A DNA stretch of 64,000 nt from assembly GCF_004349265.1 (NCBI RefSeq), contig NZ_SMFL01000006.1:248001-312000 (forward strand), read 5' to 3'. The number at the start of each line of letters is the position of its first letter. Positions within the stretch are counted from its first letter, which is position 1. Under the pieces are notes generated by a model. It was not told the DNA's origin. It ran no database searches and saw only the letters and a list, made by a program, of their open reading frames with translations. A program made the position numbers and the translations under genes. Below are positions 54,820-63,765 of the stretch, piece by piece. This DNA comes from Dyadobacter psychrotolerans. GTDB taxonomy: Bacteria; Bacteroidota; Bacteroidia; Cytophagales; Spirosomataceae.

Positions 54820-55743
54820 CTATTTCAAATACCTCTCTCTCAGCATCTTCATCATATAAACATTAATTACCCACTGATCTGCTACAGGCTGTTTGGTATA
54901 TGGTAAGGTTGGTAAATAATTGGGCGGTCCAAATTCGGTCAGTACAGTTAGCCTTTCTCCACTTTTTACTTTGTGTTCAACCACCTTATCCCACCAGCTC
55001 AGATGTGCTTTTACAGCAGCCTCCCATTCCGGAGCGCGGGGATCGCTCACCTGAGGGCCTTCTTCATGACCAATACGCGAATGAATATGGCCTACTCTCG
55101 ATAATGCAAGTTTCACGGTTTCTTCCTGATCCTGTAACAGACTTTCATGCACATTACACCAGTGCGAAATATCCAGAGTAAGTTTTAATCCCGGATTTTT
55201 TTCTATGAAGTTGCGGGTAATGTGAGCAGCGAAAAGCATTCGTCCACGGTGCGTTTCATGATAAATCGGAATACCACTTTTAGCAGATATCTCCGTGGTG
55301 TGATCAATAAGGGCCTTATTTTGATCATAAGTAAAGAAGTCTTTTCCACTATGACAATTTATATAAACCGGTTTTTGTCCAAATTCAGTGGTAGCGGCAA
55401 TAATCGATTTTTTAAACCCATCCAAATGTACAGGATAATCGACAGATGCAGATCCACATAAGAACCCAATCTGAAGATCATATTTTTTTAATGCGGTCAA
55501 TAATTCAGCCTGTCTTTCCTTGGACCCGGGCCACCACATTTCTGTCCCGTCGTAACCTTCCTTTTTAATGGCAGCGCAAAAGGCATCTGTGTTTCCGACA
55601 AAACCCCAGTTTGTTCCGAAAATCTTTAAGGATAATTTATTATCAAACTGAAAAGGTGCTGCCTGTTTTGCGGCAACAGCATCAATGCCCGATATGACAC
55701 CTGCACTGGCTATGGCAGCGCTTACAAAGTTTCTCCTGTTCAT
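54820..55743 (-). CDS. TAT-exported sugar phosphate isomerase/epimerase-like TIM barrel
   Basis: A 307-residue protein with a twin-arginine signal (MNRRNFVSAAIASAG) and an AP-endonuclease 2 / xylose isomerase-like TIM barrel. Likely metal-binding segments are YHETHRGRMLF, LTLDISHWCNVHE, HIHSRIGHEEGP and LTEFGPPNY. Such proteins often lie in periplasmic carbohydrate pathways of Bacteroidota and Planctomycetes. It is the last gene of a minus-strand cluster with cytochrome/DUF1553, DUF1501 and LRR proteins, 39 bases downstream of the cytochrome/LRR gene. Confidence 0.85.
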   Translation of the reverse strand: MNRRNFVSAAIASAGVISGIDAVAAKQAAPFQFDNKLSLKIFGTNWGFVGNTDAFCAAIKKEGYDGTEMWWPGSKERQAELLTALKKYDLQIGFLCGSASVDYPVHLDGFKKSIIAATTEFGQKPVYINCHSGKDFFTYDQNKALIDHTTEISAKSGIPIYHETHRGRMLFAAHITRNFIEKNPGLKLTLDISHWCNVHESLLQDQEETVKLALSRVGHIHSRIGHEEGPQVSDPRAPEWEAAVKAHLSWWDKVVEHKVKSGERLTVLTEFGPPNYLPTLPYTKQPVADQWVINVYMMKMLRERYLK

Positions 55744-55782
55744 TTTGATATGATATTTTCCGGATATGATTTTAACTCCACG

Positions 55783-57276
55783 TTATTTCTTGATTTCCGC
55801 GGTTTGTAACGTATCTCCACCTGCCTTAACAAAGGTCGCAACTGCCGCTTCATTAAATCCGTTTACAACCGAAAGCTGTGGATACTGTCGCCCTACCTGA
55901 CTAACCGCACTATCCGTAACTGCCGATTTCCAGACATAAACCGACCGCAAACTTTTCAGGGAAGCAATATTCCGTAAGCCCGCATCAGAAATCTTCGTGT
56001 CTACCAGATTTATGTATTGCAGATGTGGTAAGTCTTTTAGACTGACAATACCTGCATCCGTTACGGCGGTATGTTCCAGATGAATTTTATTTAGGTTTTT
56101 TAACTTTGAAATTGCCTTCATTCCTTCATCGGTAATCTTTGTTCCGCCAAGTTTCAGCCAGGCGATCTGATCTGATACGGCCATTAGTAAATCCAATTGT
56201 TTGTCATTAAAACCGGAAGCATTTACAGCACTAACTTCAATCAGGTTTTGGTCCAGAGATAAATTGTTTACAATTAATCCGGCTTTTCTTAATGCTTCAA
56301 TGTCCTTTTCATCAGCAGGCTCAACTTTTAATCCGGCAATTGCTGATTCCATGTTTTTAACAACCGGGCCGGAACCTCCCGAACCCAGCGATGCCAAAGC
56401 CATTTTAACAGCTTCCGTTTTTTTCAATTCTGCTACCTTTTTATCAGCCGAAGCACCCTGATCGATCCACCAGGATAACAACGTGATCTGCTCATTGCTT
56501 AACTGAGGTTTACCTTTGGGTGGCATGTGGTTGTCGTCATCTTCAGGTAGCAGGCAGCGTTTGATCATATCGCTTTCCGCACTTTTACCGGAAATCAAAG
56601 CAGGGCCGCCTTTTCCTCCTTTAAGCAAAAGAGCCAACTGGTCCATCCGTAGATCTCCTTTTTGCTTACTTGCGTTATGACACTGTACGCAGCGCATTTC
56701 CAGAATTGGCTGAACGATGTCTTTATAAACAATGGCCTCCTCAACATTGGCAATTGGTTTTACTTCTGTAACTGGTTCGGCCATCGGAGGGATGCCGGCC
56801 AGGCTCCGGAAAGGTTCGGGCGTGTATTGTGTCAGGTACCCTTCACCATGTGTAAGCGAGCCTCCGTCATGTCCGGCTGTCATCGTAAGAATAGTAGCCA
56901 ATCCAAGTGCAGGCAGGTAAAATGCAGGACCAAAAGGAATTCTTTTACCCAGTAAATCTGATTTTACAGCCCAGGCAATCCAGGCAAAAGCGGCAACACC
57001 TATTCCCTGCCATTTGTGATCGTCCAGTAATTCCTGTTCATATCCTCCGCCAAGAGACAATAAATAACCGGCGATACAGGCCAAAGTTGCTCCTACTGCA
57101 GACCACAATAAGATAAATGAAATGGCAGATTCACTTACACTGATTTTTCCGGTACGTCTGCCGATCTCTAGCAGAGCAGCAATAAATAAAAAGCCAATCG
57201 GTAAATGAACCAGCACCGGATGGAACCTTCCAATAAATAAAGCCCAGCCTGAATCCTGAAGAAAAGGGTAAAACAT
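55783..57276 (-). CDS. Membrane protein with DUF2231-like helices, c-type cytochrome motif and leucine-rich repeats
   Basis: A 497-residue protein. The first 150 residues have four or so transmembrane helices (FHPVLVHLPIGFLFIAALLE, LLWSAVGATLACIAGYLLSL). A planctomycete-type cytochrome c domain (PSCyt1-like) follows at about 185-290: ILEMRCVQCHNASKQKGDLR with CXXCH and the downstream Met ligand in DNHMPPKGKPQLS. The rest holds leucine-rich repeats (WLKLGGTKITDEGMKAISKL, INLVDTKISDAGLRNIASLK). The mix suggests an inner-membrane protein with a haem and a binding surface in the periplasm. Part of the cluster with the DUF1501 and DUF1553 genes. Confidence 0.85.
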   Translation of the reverse strand: MFYPFLQDSGWALFIGRFHPVLVHLPIGFLFIAALLEIGRRTGKISVSESAISFILLWSAVGATLACIAGYLLSLGGGYEQELLDDHKWQGIGVAAFAWIAWAVKSDLLGKRIPFGPAFYLPALGLATILTMTAGHDGGSLTHGEGYLTQYTPEPFRSLAGIPPMAEPVTEVKPIANVEEAIVYKDIVQPILEMRCVQCHNASKQKGDLRMDQLALLLKGGKGGPALISGKSAESDMIKRCLLPEDDDNHMPPKGKPQLSNEQITLLSWWIDQGASADKKVAELKKTEAVKMALASLGSGGSGPVVKNMESAIAGLKVEPADEKDIEALRKAGLIVNNLSLDQNLIEVSAVNASGFNDKQLDLLMAVSDQIAWLKLGGTKITDEGMKAISKLKNLNKIHLEHTAVTDAGIVSLKDLPHLQYINLVDTKISDAGLRNIASLKSLRSVYVWKSAVTDSAVSQVGRQYPQLSVVNGFNEAAVATFVKAGGDTLQTAEIKK

Positions 57277-57293
57277 AATTTAAAACGACTACG

Positions 57294-58766
57294 CTAAGCA
57301 ATGACTTGTTTAACCACTTTTCCTTCTGTATCAGTTAACCTGAAATTTCTTCCCTGGAAAGGATAAGTAAATTTTTCGTGGTCAAATCCCATTAAATGCA
57401 GTATGGTGGCCTGCAGATCATGCACATGAACCCTATCTTTTGTACCATAATATCCCAACTCGTCTGTTTCACCATGAGAAAATCCTTTCTTGACACCGCC
57501 ACCTGCCATCCACATGGTGAAAGCATCCAAATGATGATCACGACCCATGAAGGGCATAACAAGTCCGTTTCTATTTTCCTGCATCGGTGTGCGTCCAAAT
57601 TCAGCACCCCAGATAACCAGCGTTTCTTCAAGTAATCCGCGCATTTTGAGATCTTGTAAAAGAGCTGCAACAGGTTGATCGGATTCTCTGCATTTTTGTC
57701 GTAAGCCACCTTCCACGTTATGATCTTTGGAAGTACCATGACCATCCCATCCCCAGTCAAAAAGCTGTACAAAACGAACGTCATTTTCAACCAGTTTACG
57801 GGCCAAAAGACAGTTCATCGCAAAAGTGCCGTCTCCCGGTTTTACACCATACATATCCAGGATATACTGCGGCTCCTTCGAAACATCCATTACTTCAGGC
57901 ACAGACATCTGCATACGAAATGCCATTTCATACTGGCTTATGCGCGTCAGAATTTCCGGATCCTGTACGTCTTCGTAAGTTTGTTTGTTTATTTCGTTTA
58001 TTGCTTCGATGGTTTGTTTTCGCATGTCACGGTTCATTCCATGCGGATCGCTCACATAGAGAACCGGATCACCACCCGTTCTGCACTGAACTCCCTGATA
58101 AACCGACGGCAAAAATCCACTGCCATAAACACTCTTCCCTGCATCTGGCTGTCCGCCTGACGCAAGCACAATAAATCCGGGCAAATTCTGGTTCTCGGAT
58201 CCTAATCCATAAGTTGCCCATGCACCCAGGCTTGGCCTTCCTAATCGCGCGCTTCCTGTATGCATCAGAAGCTGAGCCGGCGCATGATTAAACTGATCCG
58301 TATGCATTGCCTTCATGAAAGTAATTTCATCAGCAACTGTTTGCAGATAAGGAACATAATCCGACATCCAGGCACCGGATTGTCCATACTGCGCAAATTT
58401 GCTTTGCGGACCCAGCATTTTTGGAACACCTTGTATGAATGCAAATTTTTTCCCTTCAAGAAATTCTGCCGGACAGTCTTTTCCGTGATATTTTAATAGC
58501 TCCGGTTTGTAATCAAAAAGCTCCAATTGGGAGGGTGCTCCTGCCATATGAATATAAATGACCCGTTTGGCTTTTGGAGCAAAATGAGGAATTCTGGCAG
58601 AGAGCGACTCCCCTGCCCTGCCGGTGACAGCATCTGAAGTTCCGCAGGAAGTAAGCAGCGAACCTAATCCCAACGCCCCTAACCCGAACCCACAGGATTG
58701 CAGGAAATGTCGCCTTGTCTGGCGCTCCAGTTGTGCGTATTGCAATTCCTTTAACAGCTTTTCCAT
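57294..58766 (-). CDS. DUF1501 (sulfatase-like) TAT-exported protein
   Basis: A 490-residue protein with a twin-arginine signal (RRHFLQSCGFGLGALGLGSL) that ends at LLTSCG, so it may also be lipidated. DUF1501 has an alkaline-phosphatase/sulfatase-like fold; visible parts are KRVIYIHMAGAPSQLELFDY, HAPAQLLMHTGSARLGRPSL, FDWGWDGHGTSKDH, WGAEFGRTP and GRDHHLDAFTMWMAGGGVKK. These genes nearly always stand beside DUF1549/DUF1553 cytochrome genes, as here. Substrate unknown. 17 bases before the next gene. Confidence 0.92.
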   Translation of the reverse strand: MEKLLKELQYAQLERQTRRHFLQSCGFGLGALGLGSLLTSCGTSDAVTGRAGESLSARIPHFAPKAKRVIYIHMAGAPSQLELFDYKPELLKYHGKDCPAEFLEGKKFAFIQGVPKMLGPQSKFAQYGQSGAWMSDYVPYLQTVADEITFMKAMHTDQFNHAPAQLLMHTGSARLGRPSLGAWATYGLGSENQNLPGFIVLASGGQPDAGKSVYGSGFLPSVYQGVQCRTGGDPVLYVSDPHGMNRDMRKQTIEAINEINKQTYEDVQDPEILTRISQYEMAFRMQMSVPEVMDVSKEPQYILDMYGVKPGDGTFAMNCLLARKLVENDVRFVQLFDWGWDGHGTSKDHNVEGGLRQKCRESDQPVAALLQDLKMRGLLEETLVIWGAEFGRTPMQENRNGLVMPFMGRDHHLDAFTMWMAGGGVKKGFSHGETDELGYYGTKDRVHVHDLQATILHLMGFDHEKFTYPFQGRNFRLTDTEGKVVKQVIA

Positions 58767-58771
58767 AGGTT

Positions 58772-58861
58772 ATTTAACCCTTTCAGGGTTATTAATTAGA
58801 AACATTTTACTCATCCACCGGGTTTTACCCGGGGCTATTCAAATTGAAGCCTTTTAGGCTT
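58772..58861 (-). repeat. Three-hairpin intergenic repeat, copy 2
   Basis: On the minus strand the order is hairpin A aagcct-aaa-aggctt (58861-58847), linker with gaatag, hairpin B ccgggt-aaa-acccgg (58832-58818), a spacer, hairpin C aaccct-gaa-agggtt (58790-58776) and aaata. This is the architecture of the copy at 8246-8337, with different but paired stem bases. It lies between the DUF1553 and DUF1501 genes and so may sit inside an operon transcript. Confidence 0.75.
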
Positions 58862-58926
58862 TTTCATTGCCAACATTAATTCTTTTAACCTGAACATCCC
58901 TTCTTCCCTACATTTTCCTTCAACCC

Positions 58927-61677
58927 CTATTCCTTCGTAACCACATTATCCAGATTCAGCATAACATTAGCAGATATCGTCAACGCCGCCAGTTCAGGCG
59001 ATTTCACTTTTCCGTATATTAACATACTATCCGCTTCCGACGGTTTTTTCTTATAAGACAGTAACGCTTCTTTATAAATTTTTACTAAAACATTCAAATT
59101 CTTTTGTCCTATAGGTTGGAATGTAAGCATTCGGTAACCTTCCGTGAGTTGCTGTTCGGGTGTTTTTCCGCGCTTTAACATTTTGGTAGCAAGACTTTCC
59201 GCTGCCTCCAGATACACAGGATCATTTAACGTAACCAGTGCCTGAAGTGGAGTATTGGTAAGAATCCGTCTTGACTGACAAAATTCCCGGCTAGGTGCAT
59301 CAAAAGTTACCATGGAAGGATATGGAGCAGTCCGTTTCCAGTAGGTATAAACGCCTCTTCTATAACGGTCTTCGCCTTCACTTAACGTCCATTTTTCACC
59401 GCTGTAAGGAGATTGCCAGATTTTATCAGGCTGAGGAGGCATTACGCCAGGTCCGTACATTTTCTTTGAAATCAAACCGCTGCATGCCAAAGCCTGATCA
59501 CGAACCTGCTCTGCACTAAGCCGCACGCGCGGACCGCGGGAGATCCATATGTTGTAGGGATCTTTTTCAAGTTTGTCCTTATCCGTTTTTGAGCTTTGCC
59601 GGTAAGTGGCTGACATGACAACCCTTTTCAACAGTTTTTTTACACTCCATTGATCCTGCTCCATAAACTCAACGGCCAGCCAATCCAGCAATTCCTGGTG
59701 TGTTGGTTCGCTTCCCTGAGAGCCAAAATCTTCAACAGTTTCAACAATTCCTTTACCAAACAACTGCTCCCAAAACCGGTTAACAATGACTCTGCCTGTT
59801 AAAGCATTTTCTCTGTTTACAATCCATTTTGCAAGTCCTAAACGATCCCTGGAATATTCCTTTGGCATTGGAGCCAAAAGTTTGGGTACATCCGGTTTTA
59901 CTTCGGCACCTTTTACCATCCAGTTACCTCTTACGAAAACATTCGTCTTTCTCGCAAAATCTCCCTTTCCTTCCCAAACAACCGGCATACTTTCTGTTGA
60001 TCTGGTTAAAGCAGTTGCATAATCCGCAACAATTTGGGAATAGTCTGGTTGATCGGCACCAGGTAATTCTTTTTGAAAAGACATCCAGGTAATTCTCACC
60101 CACTCTTCCGGCGCTTTCGGGCTGTTCAGAGAAAGATAAATATCATGTTTCCCTGAAACCTTTGCGATCGGTGCAACGAGTACGGTATCCCGCGATGGAA
60201 GTTTAATCTGAGACAAAACCGGTCCGTCCAGCTTATCAAGATGTAGGGTCAAAACTGCATTCTCAGCTTTGGTCGACATGTTCATTACCACACTTCCGGC
60301 ATTAGTCAGGTCAACCTGCGGGATACGGGCATTCCCCTTATCTTTTACGCCATAGTATGAAATCAATAAAACCGTTGACTGATCGCCCTTTATGAAATTG
60401 TGAGCGTTGATCTTTGGCTCCATAACATTCATAAACTGAGTAACCTCTTCTACCTGCTTAGGATTATATTGTTTTATCCAATTTTTGACACGTTCCACAC
60501 GGACTGAGTCTTCACCTTTGTAAAAGCGAAGTTTTGGCCACTCATCCCAGACATCTTCGTCTCTGGAATTATTGAAAAAGGCCATGTACTTGTAGTAATC
60601 TTCATGCGGAATGGGGTCGTAAGGATGGCTGTGGCATTGAATACAGGCAAACGTTGTACCCTGCCAGACTTCCCAGGTTGTGTTCACACGGTCAATTTGT
60701 GCGGCTGTACGAAACTCTTCGTCATCAGTTCCGCCCTCATTGTTTGTCATTGTATTACGGTGATAACCAGTGGCGATCATGTTTTCCTGCTTGGGAAAAA
60801 CGTCTTTGCCTTTTGGCATTAAGTCTCCCGCAAGTTGTTCAATCGTGAACTGGTCAAAAGGCTTGTCATCGTTAAATGATTTTACGACATAATCCCGGTA
60901 GCGCCACATGGACCTGCCGCCATCACTTTCATAACCTTTTGTGTCGGCATATCGTGCAAGATCCATCCACATTGAAGTCCACTTTTCGCCGTAGGAAGGA
61001 GATTTCAAAAGACGGTCTACAACCTTTTCATAGGCATTATCCGACTTGTCACTCTCAAAATCAGAAACTTCTTTTTCTGTTGGTGGAAGGCCTGTAAGGT
61101 CCAGGCTAACACGCCGGATTAGGGTTGCACGGTCTGCCTCGGGAGATTTCGATAAGCCTTTTTCATTAAGTTTTTGAAGAATAAAATTGTCAATTTCATT
61201 TTTGGCCCACGTGGCATCTCCGACAGGAAGCAACCCAAAAAGATTCCAGATATTTCCCAGGGAAGGAACGTCAGGTTTTTCGATACGTTTATAAGACCAA
61301 TGCGTTTCCCATTCGGCGCCTTCGTTAATCCAGGTTTTTAGTATTCCAACTTCGTCGTCTGTAAGAGGCGTACCATTTTTAGGCATTTTCTCATCCGGAT
61401 CATTACTCAGTATCCTCCGGATCATTTCACTCGCGTCCGCGTCACCTTTAACAACGGGAATTTTACCGGACTTACCCGGTTCCAGCATTTCATGTTCAAA
61501 CAGAAAACTTACGTCACCTGCCTTTTTTACACCACCATGGCAACCCATGCAATGTTTGTTGAGAATGGGCTTCACCTCCGAATTATAATCGACCTTTTTA
61601 CCAAACCAACCCGACCAGGTGAAGGAAGATAAAAATACTACCAGAACAGCCAAGCCAATTACGATCCTATTTCTCAT
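58927..61677 (-). CDS. Planctomycete-type cytochrome protein, PSCyt1-DUF1549-DUF1553
   Basis: A 916-residue exported protein. After a signal-like N-terminus (AVLVVFLSSFTWSGW) comes a PSCyt1 domain with CXXCH (NKHCMGCHGGVKKAG) and a Met ligand (KMPKNGTPL). DUF1549 follows (about 160-370: IDNFILQKLNEKGLSKSPEA, RVSLDLTGLPPTEKEVSDFE) with a second CXXCH in FACIQCHSHPYDPIPHEDYY. A middle sandwich domain and DUF1553 (about 640-890: TGRVIVNRFWEQLFGKGIVE, TYRQSSKTDKDKLEKDPYNI) complete it. Two haems are expected. The family is abundant in Planctomycetes and some Bacteroidota; function unknown, perhaps in polysaccharide oxidation. First gene of the cluster. Confidence 0.92.
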   Translation of the reverse strand: MRNRIVIGLAVLVVFLSSFTWSGWFGKKVDYNSEVKPILNKHCMGCHGGVKKAGDVSFLFEHEMLEPGKSGKIPVVKGDADASEMIRRILSNDPDEKMPKNGTPLTDDEVGILKTWINEGAEWETHWSYKRIEKPDVPSLGNIWNLFGLLPVGDATWAKNEIDNFILQKLNEKGLSKSPEADRATLIRRVSLDLTGLPPTEKEVSDFESDKSDNAYEKVVDRLLKSPSYGEKWTSMWMDLARYADTKGYESDGGRSMWRYRDYVVKSFNDDKPFDQFTIEQLAGDLMPKGKDVFPKQENMIATGYHRNTMTNNEGGTDDEEFRTAAQIDRVNTTWEVWQGTTFACIQCHSHPYDPIPHEDYYKYMAFFNNSRDEDVWDEWPKLRFYKGEDSVRVERVKNWIKQYNPKQVEEVTQFMNVMEPKINAHNFIKGDQSTVLLISYYGVKDKGNARIPQVDLTNAGSVVMNMSTKAENAVLTLHLDKLDGPVLSQIKLPSRDTVLVAPIAKVSGKHDIYLSLNSPKAPEEWVRITWMSFQKELPGADQPDYSQIVADYATALTRSTESMPVVWEGKGDFARKTNVFVRGNWMVKGAEVKPDVPKLLAPMPKEYSRDRLGLAKWIVNRENALTGRVIVNRFWEQLFGKGIVETVEDFGSQGSEPTHQELLDWLAVEFMEQDQWSVKKLLKRVVMSATYRQSSKTDKDKLEKDPYNIWISRGPRVRLSAEQVRDQALACSGLISKKMYGPGVMPPQPDKIWQSPYSGEKWTLSEGEDRYRRGVYTYWKRTAPYPSMVTFDAPSREFCQSRRILTNTPLQALVTLNDPVYLEAAESLATKMLKRGKTPEQQLTEGYRMLTFQPIGQKNLNVLVKIYKEALLSYKKKPSEADSMLIYGKVKSPELAALTISANVMLNLDNVVTKE

Positions 61678-61710
61678 TATTCATTTCTTAAAACACATCC
61701 CGAATGTACC

Positions 61711-61736
61711 AGAACACTTACAAAACACTGTGTTCT
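61711..61736. promoter_or_regulatory. Inverted repeat upstream of the DUF1553 gene
   Basis: agaacac (61711-61717) and gtgttct (61730-61736) form a 7-bp inverted repeat with 12 bases between, 33 bases before the start. It may be an operator; single occurrence, so weak. Confidence 0.3.
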
Positions 61737-61913
61737 CGAACCCACTTATCGAATTAAAAGCATTTTTGAATATTATCTACTTAAAAAGCAGAAGTAATTT
61801 AATAAGAATAAACGGCAGTTCAACCAATGTTATTGGCCAAACCAGCTTTTTTACAATATTATATTTTGAAGATCGGACCAGGCTCTACACCGGGAGTAAA
61901 TTAAATGATGTGG

Positions 61914-62270
61914 TTAACAGAAAGCATCTTCGATATGCCGGATATCCAGCGCCCCGGTGGGAAGAATTAAAATAGAGACAATGTCGAAACGGATGTCGAA
62001 ATGCCAGTCTTTGTCAAAAATGTAGTGTTCGGCGGCTTTCATAATGAGCCTCGCCTTGGTATAGTTTACAAATTCTTCGGGCATTCCAAAGCCCGTTCCG
62101 CTGCGGGTTTTAACCTCCACGAAAATCAGCATCTTATTTTTCTTCACAATAAGATCGATTTCCATGTGTTTATGGCGGTAATTTTTCTCAATAACTTCAA
62201 AACCTTTTTCGGTTAGGAAGGCAGAGGCTTTTTCTTCTCCCCAATTTCCGGTGTCGTTGTGTGTGGCCAT
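61914..62270 (-). CDS. YraN family protein (UPF0102)
   Basis: A 118-residue protein with a Holliday-junction resolvase-like PD-(D/E)XK core: GNWGEEKASAFLTEKGFEVI, MEIDLIVKKNKMLIFVEVKT and the RSGTGFGMPEEFVNYTKARL stretch. All acidic and lysine residues of the core (E-x-D-L, E-V-K) are present. The family is universal in bacteria but of unknown function; a DNA repair role is suspected. It follows the RelE-like toxin gene by 4 bases on the same strand. Confidence 0.93.
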   Translation of the reverse strand: MATHNDTGNWGEEKASAFLTEKGFEVIEKNYRHKHMEIDLIVKKNKMLIFVEVKTRSGTGFGMPEEFVNYTKARLIMKAAEHYIFDKDWHFDIRFDIVSILILPTGALDIRHIEDAFC

Positions 62271-62274
62271 TGTT

Positions 62275-62601
62275 TTAAGGAATCCATTTTAACAATTCTG
62301 CTAAATCCTTATCAGGAATATTTTCTTTTTCACTTTTGTCAAAAATTGTCAGCAAATACACTGTGCTTTCTGAAATTTTCAAACAGGTAATCACCCTGCT
62401 TCCGCCAGATTTACCTTTGCCTTTCGATGCAATGGAAAGTCTGATTTTGAAACAGTTGTTACCCAAAGAAATACCCTGAGAGGGATTTTCTTTCAGAGAT
62501 ATAATTAATTCTAAAAACTCAATTTTTAAGGAAGGATATTTTTTTACCAGTTTTTTGAGCTCAGAATCAAACTTGGGAATGGTCTTTACATTAAAGCTCA
62601 T
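62275..62601 (-). CDS. RelE/ParE-like toxin
   Basis: A 108-residue basic protein (MSFNVKTIPKFDSELKKLVK) with the RelE fold pattern: helices FDSELKKLVKKYPSL and KIEFLELIISLKENP, then strands ISLGNNCFKIRLSI, GGSRVITCLKIS and TVYLLTIFDKSEKENI. The arginines on the strands suit RNA binding. Its start overlaps the end of the upstream antitoxin-like gene by 11 bases. In frame and complete. Ribosome-dependent mRNA cleavage or gyrase inhibition cannot be told apart here. Confidence 0.82.
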   Translation of the reverse strand: MSFNVKTIPKFDSELKKLVKKYPSLKIEFLELIISLKENPSQGISLGNNCFKIRLSIASKGKGKSGGSRVITCLKISESTVYLLTIFDKSEKENIPDKDLAELLKWIP

Positions 62602-62797
62602 TGAATAACTCTTCTGCGTCTCTGGCCACCAATTTCCCTTCGCTAACCATTCTCATCTCATCAACTGCCTCTCTGATATCTTCAAGCACCTTCGCTTTAT
62701 ATGGCGAAAGAGGCATAGATTTAACAAATGAAAAATTACCTAGTAGCTCCATCACAAAATCGGCCTTTGAGTCTTTAATATCAAGTATTACTTTCAT
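62591..62797 (-). CDS. Antitoxin-like small protein
   Basis: A 68-residue acidic protein (MKVILDIKDSKADFVMELLG) from ATG 62797; an in-frame start at 62854 would add a basic, unlikely N-terminus. It ends with VSEGKLVARDAEELFNEL, the kind of helix that wraps a RelE-type toxin. It is upstream of and overlaps the toxin gene. No DNA-binding domain is obvious. Confidence 0.78.
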   Translation of the reverse strand: MKVILDIKDSKADFVMELLGNFSFVKSMPLSPYKAKVLEDIREAVDEMRMVSEGKLVARDAEELFNEL

Positions 62798-63008
62798 AAC
62801 ACGAATTTTTAATTTCAAATGATGATTTCCGTACAACGAACATTTACAATGCAAATTAGTGTTATTGTGTAAGAAGAAAAATCACACCTTATTGCTTTTA
62901 CAAGTTATCGATTTGTCAGAGTTTAAATCATATCCTTAGACTCAGTAATTTCAAAAAGTTTCTTCATTTTCATCAAAACTAAAATCTGCATCTGCAACCT
63001 ATTAATTA

Positions 63009-63749
63009 ATGAACATCCTCATCAATAAAAAAGTCAAATTTCGCGATCTCGGTCTGATTGATTATCAGCAGGCCTGGGACTATCAGGAGAAAGTTTTTGC
63101 AGAAATAATTGCCGTTAAAACTGAAAACAGGAATTTATCCCCAGAAGAACAAATCCCAACGCCAAACTATTTGTTTTTCTGCCAGCATCCGCATGTTTAT
63201 ACATTAGGTAAAAGTGGTAAATCTGATCATTTGCTTTTACAGGAAGACGAACTCGCTGCCAAACACGCCACCTATTACAAGATAAACCGGGGCGGAGACA
63301 TCACTTATCACGGGCCCGGCCAGCTCGTGGGTTATCCGATTCTGGATCTGGACAATTTTTTTACAGACATTCACAAGTACATGCGTTTGCTCGAAGAGGC
63401 AATTATTCTGGTCATGGCAGATTATGGGCTGGACGGAGGCAGAATTCAGGGGCTCACCGGCGTATGGCTTGATCATGCAGATCAGAAAAATCCACGGAAA
63501 ATCTGCGCAATGGGTGTGAAAACCAGCCGCTGGGTTACTATGCATGGTTTTGCTTTAAACGTCAATACAGATCTTTCGTATTTTGGGAACATCGTTCCTT
63601 GCGGCATTCAGGATAAGGCCGTAACATCTATGTCGGCCGAAGTAGGGCACGATCTTAACATGGAAGAAGTATCTTTAAAATTAAAAAATCATTTGGCCCG
63701 TTTGTTTGAAATGGAAATTCAACAGGAAACTGTTGAGCGGGTTAGCTAA
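63009..63749 (+). CDS. lipB: Lipoyl(octanoyl) transferase
   Basis: A 246-residue enzyme that moves octanoyl groups from acyl carrier protein to lipoyl domains. Family blocks: FCQHPHVYTLGKSGKSDHLL, INRGGDITYHGPGQLVGYPI, the lysine in KICAMGVKTSRWVTMHGFAL and the nucleophile Cys in NIVPCGIQDKAVTSM. Both catalytic residues are present. Start ATG 63009. No lipA is seen within the window; the next gene starts 16 bases later and may be co-transcribed. Confidence 0.96.
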   Translation: MNILINKKVKFRDLGLIDYQQAWDYQEKVFAEIIAVKTENRNLSPEEQIPTPNYLFFCQHPHVYTLGKSGKSDHLLLQEDELAAKHATYYKINRGGDITYHGPGQLVGYPILDLDNFFTDIHKYMRLLEEAIILVMADYGLDGGRIQGLTGVWLDHADQKNPRKICAMGVKTSRWVTMHGFALNVNTDLSYFGNIVPCGIQDKAVTSMSAEVGHDLNMEEVSLKLKNHLARLFEMEIQQETVERVS

Positions 63750-63765
63750 AAAATATAATTAAAAA

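Noticed and set aside
61619..61975. Plus-strand frame of 118 codons between the DUF1553 gene and yraN
   Set aside because: It overlaps the start of one gene and the end of another on the opposite strand and lacks a domain or a ribosome binding site.
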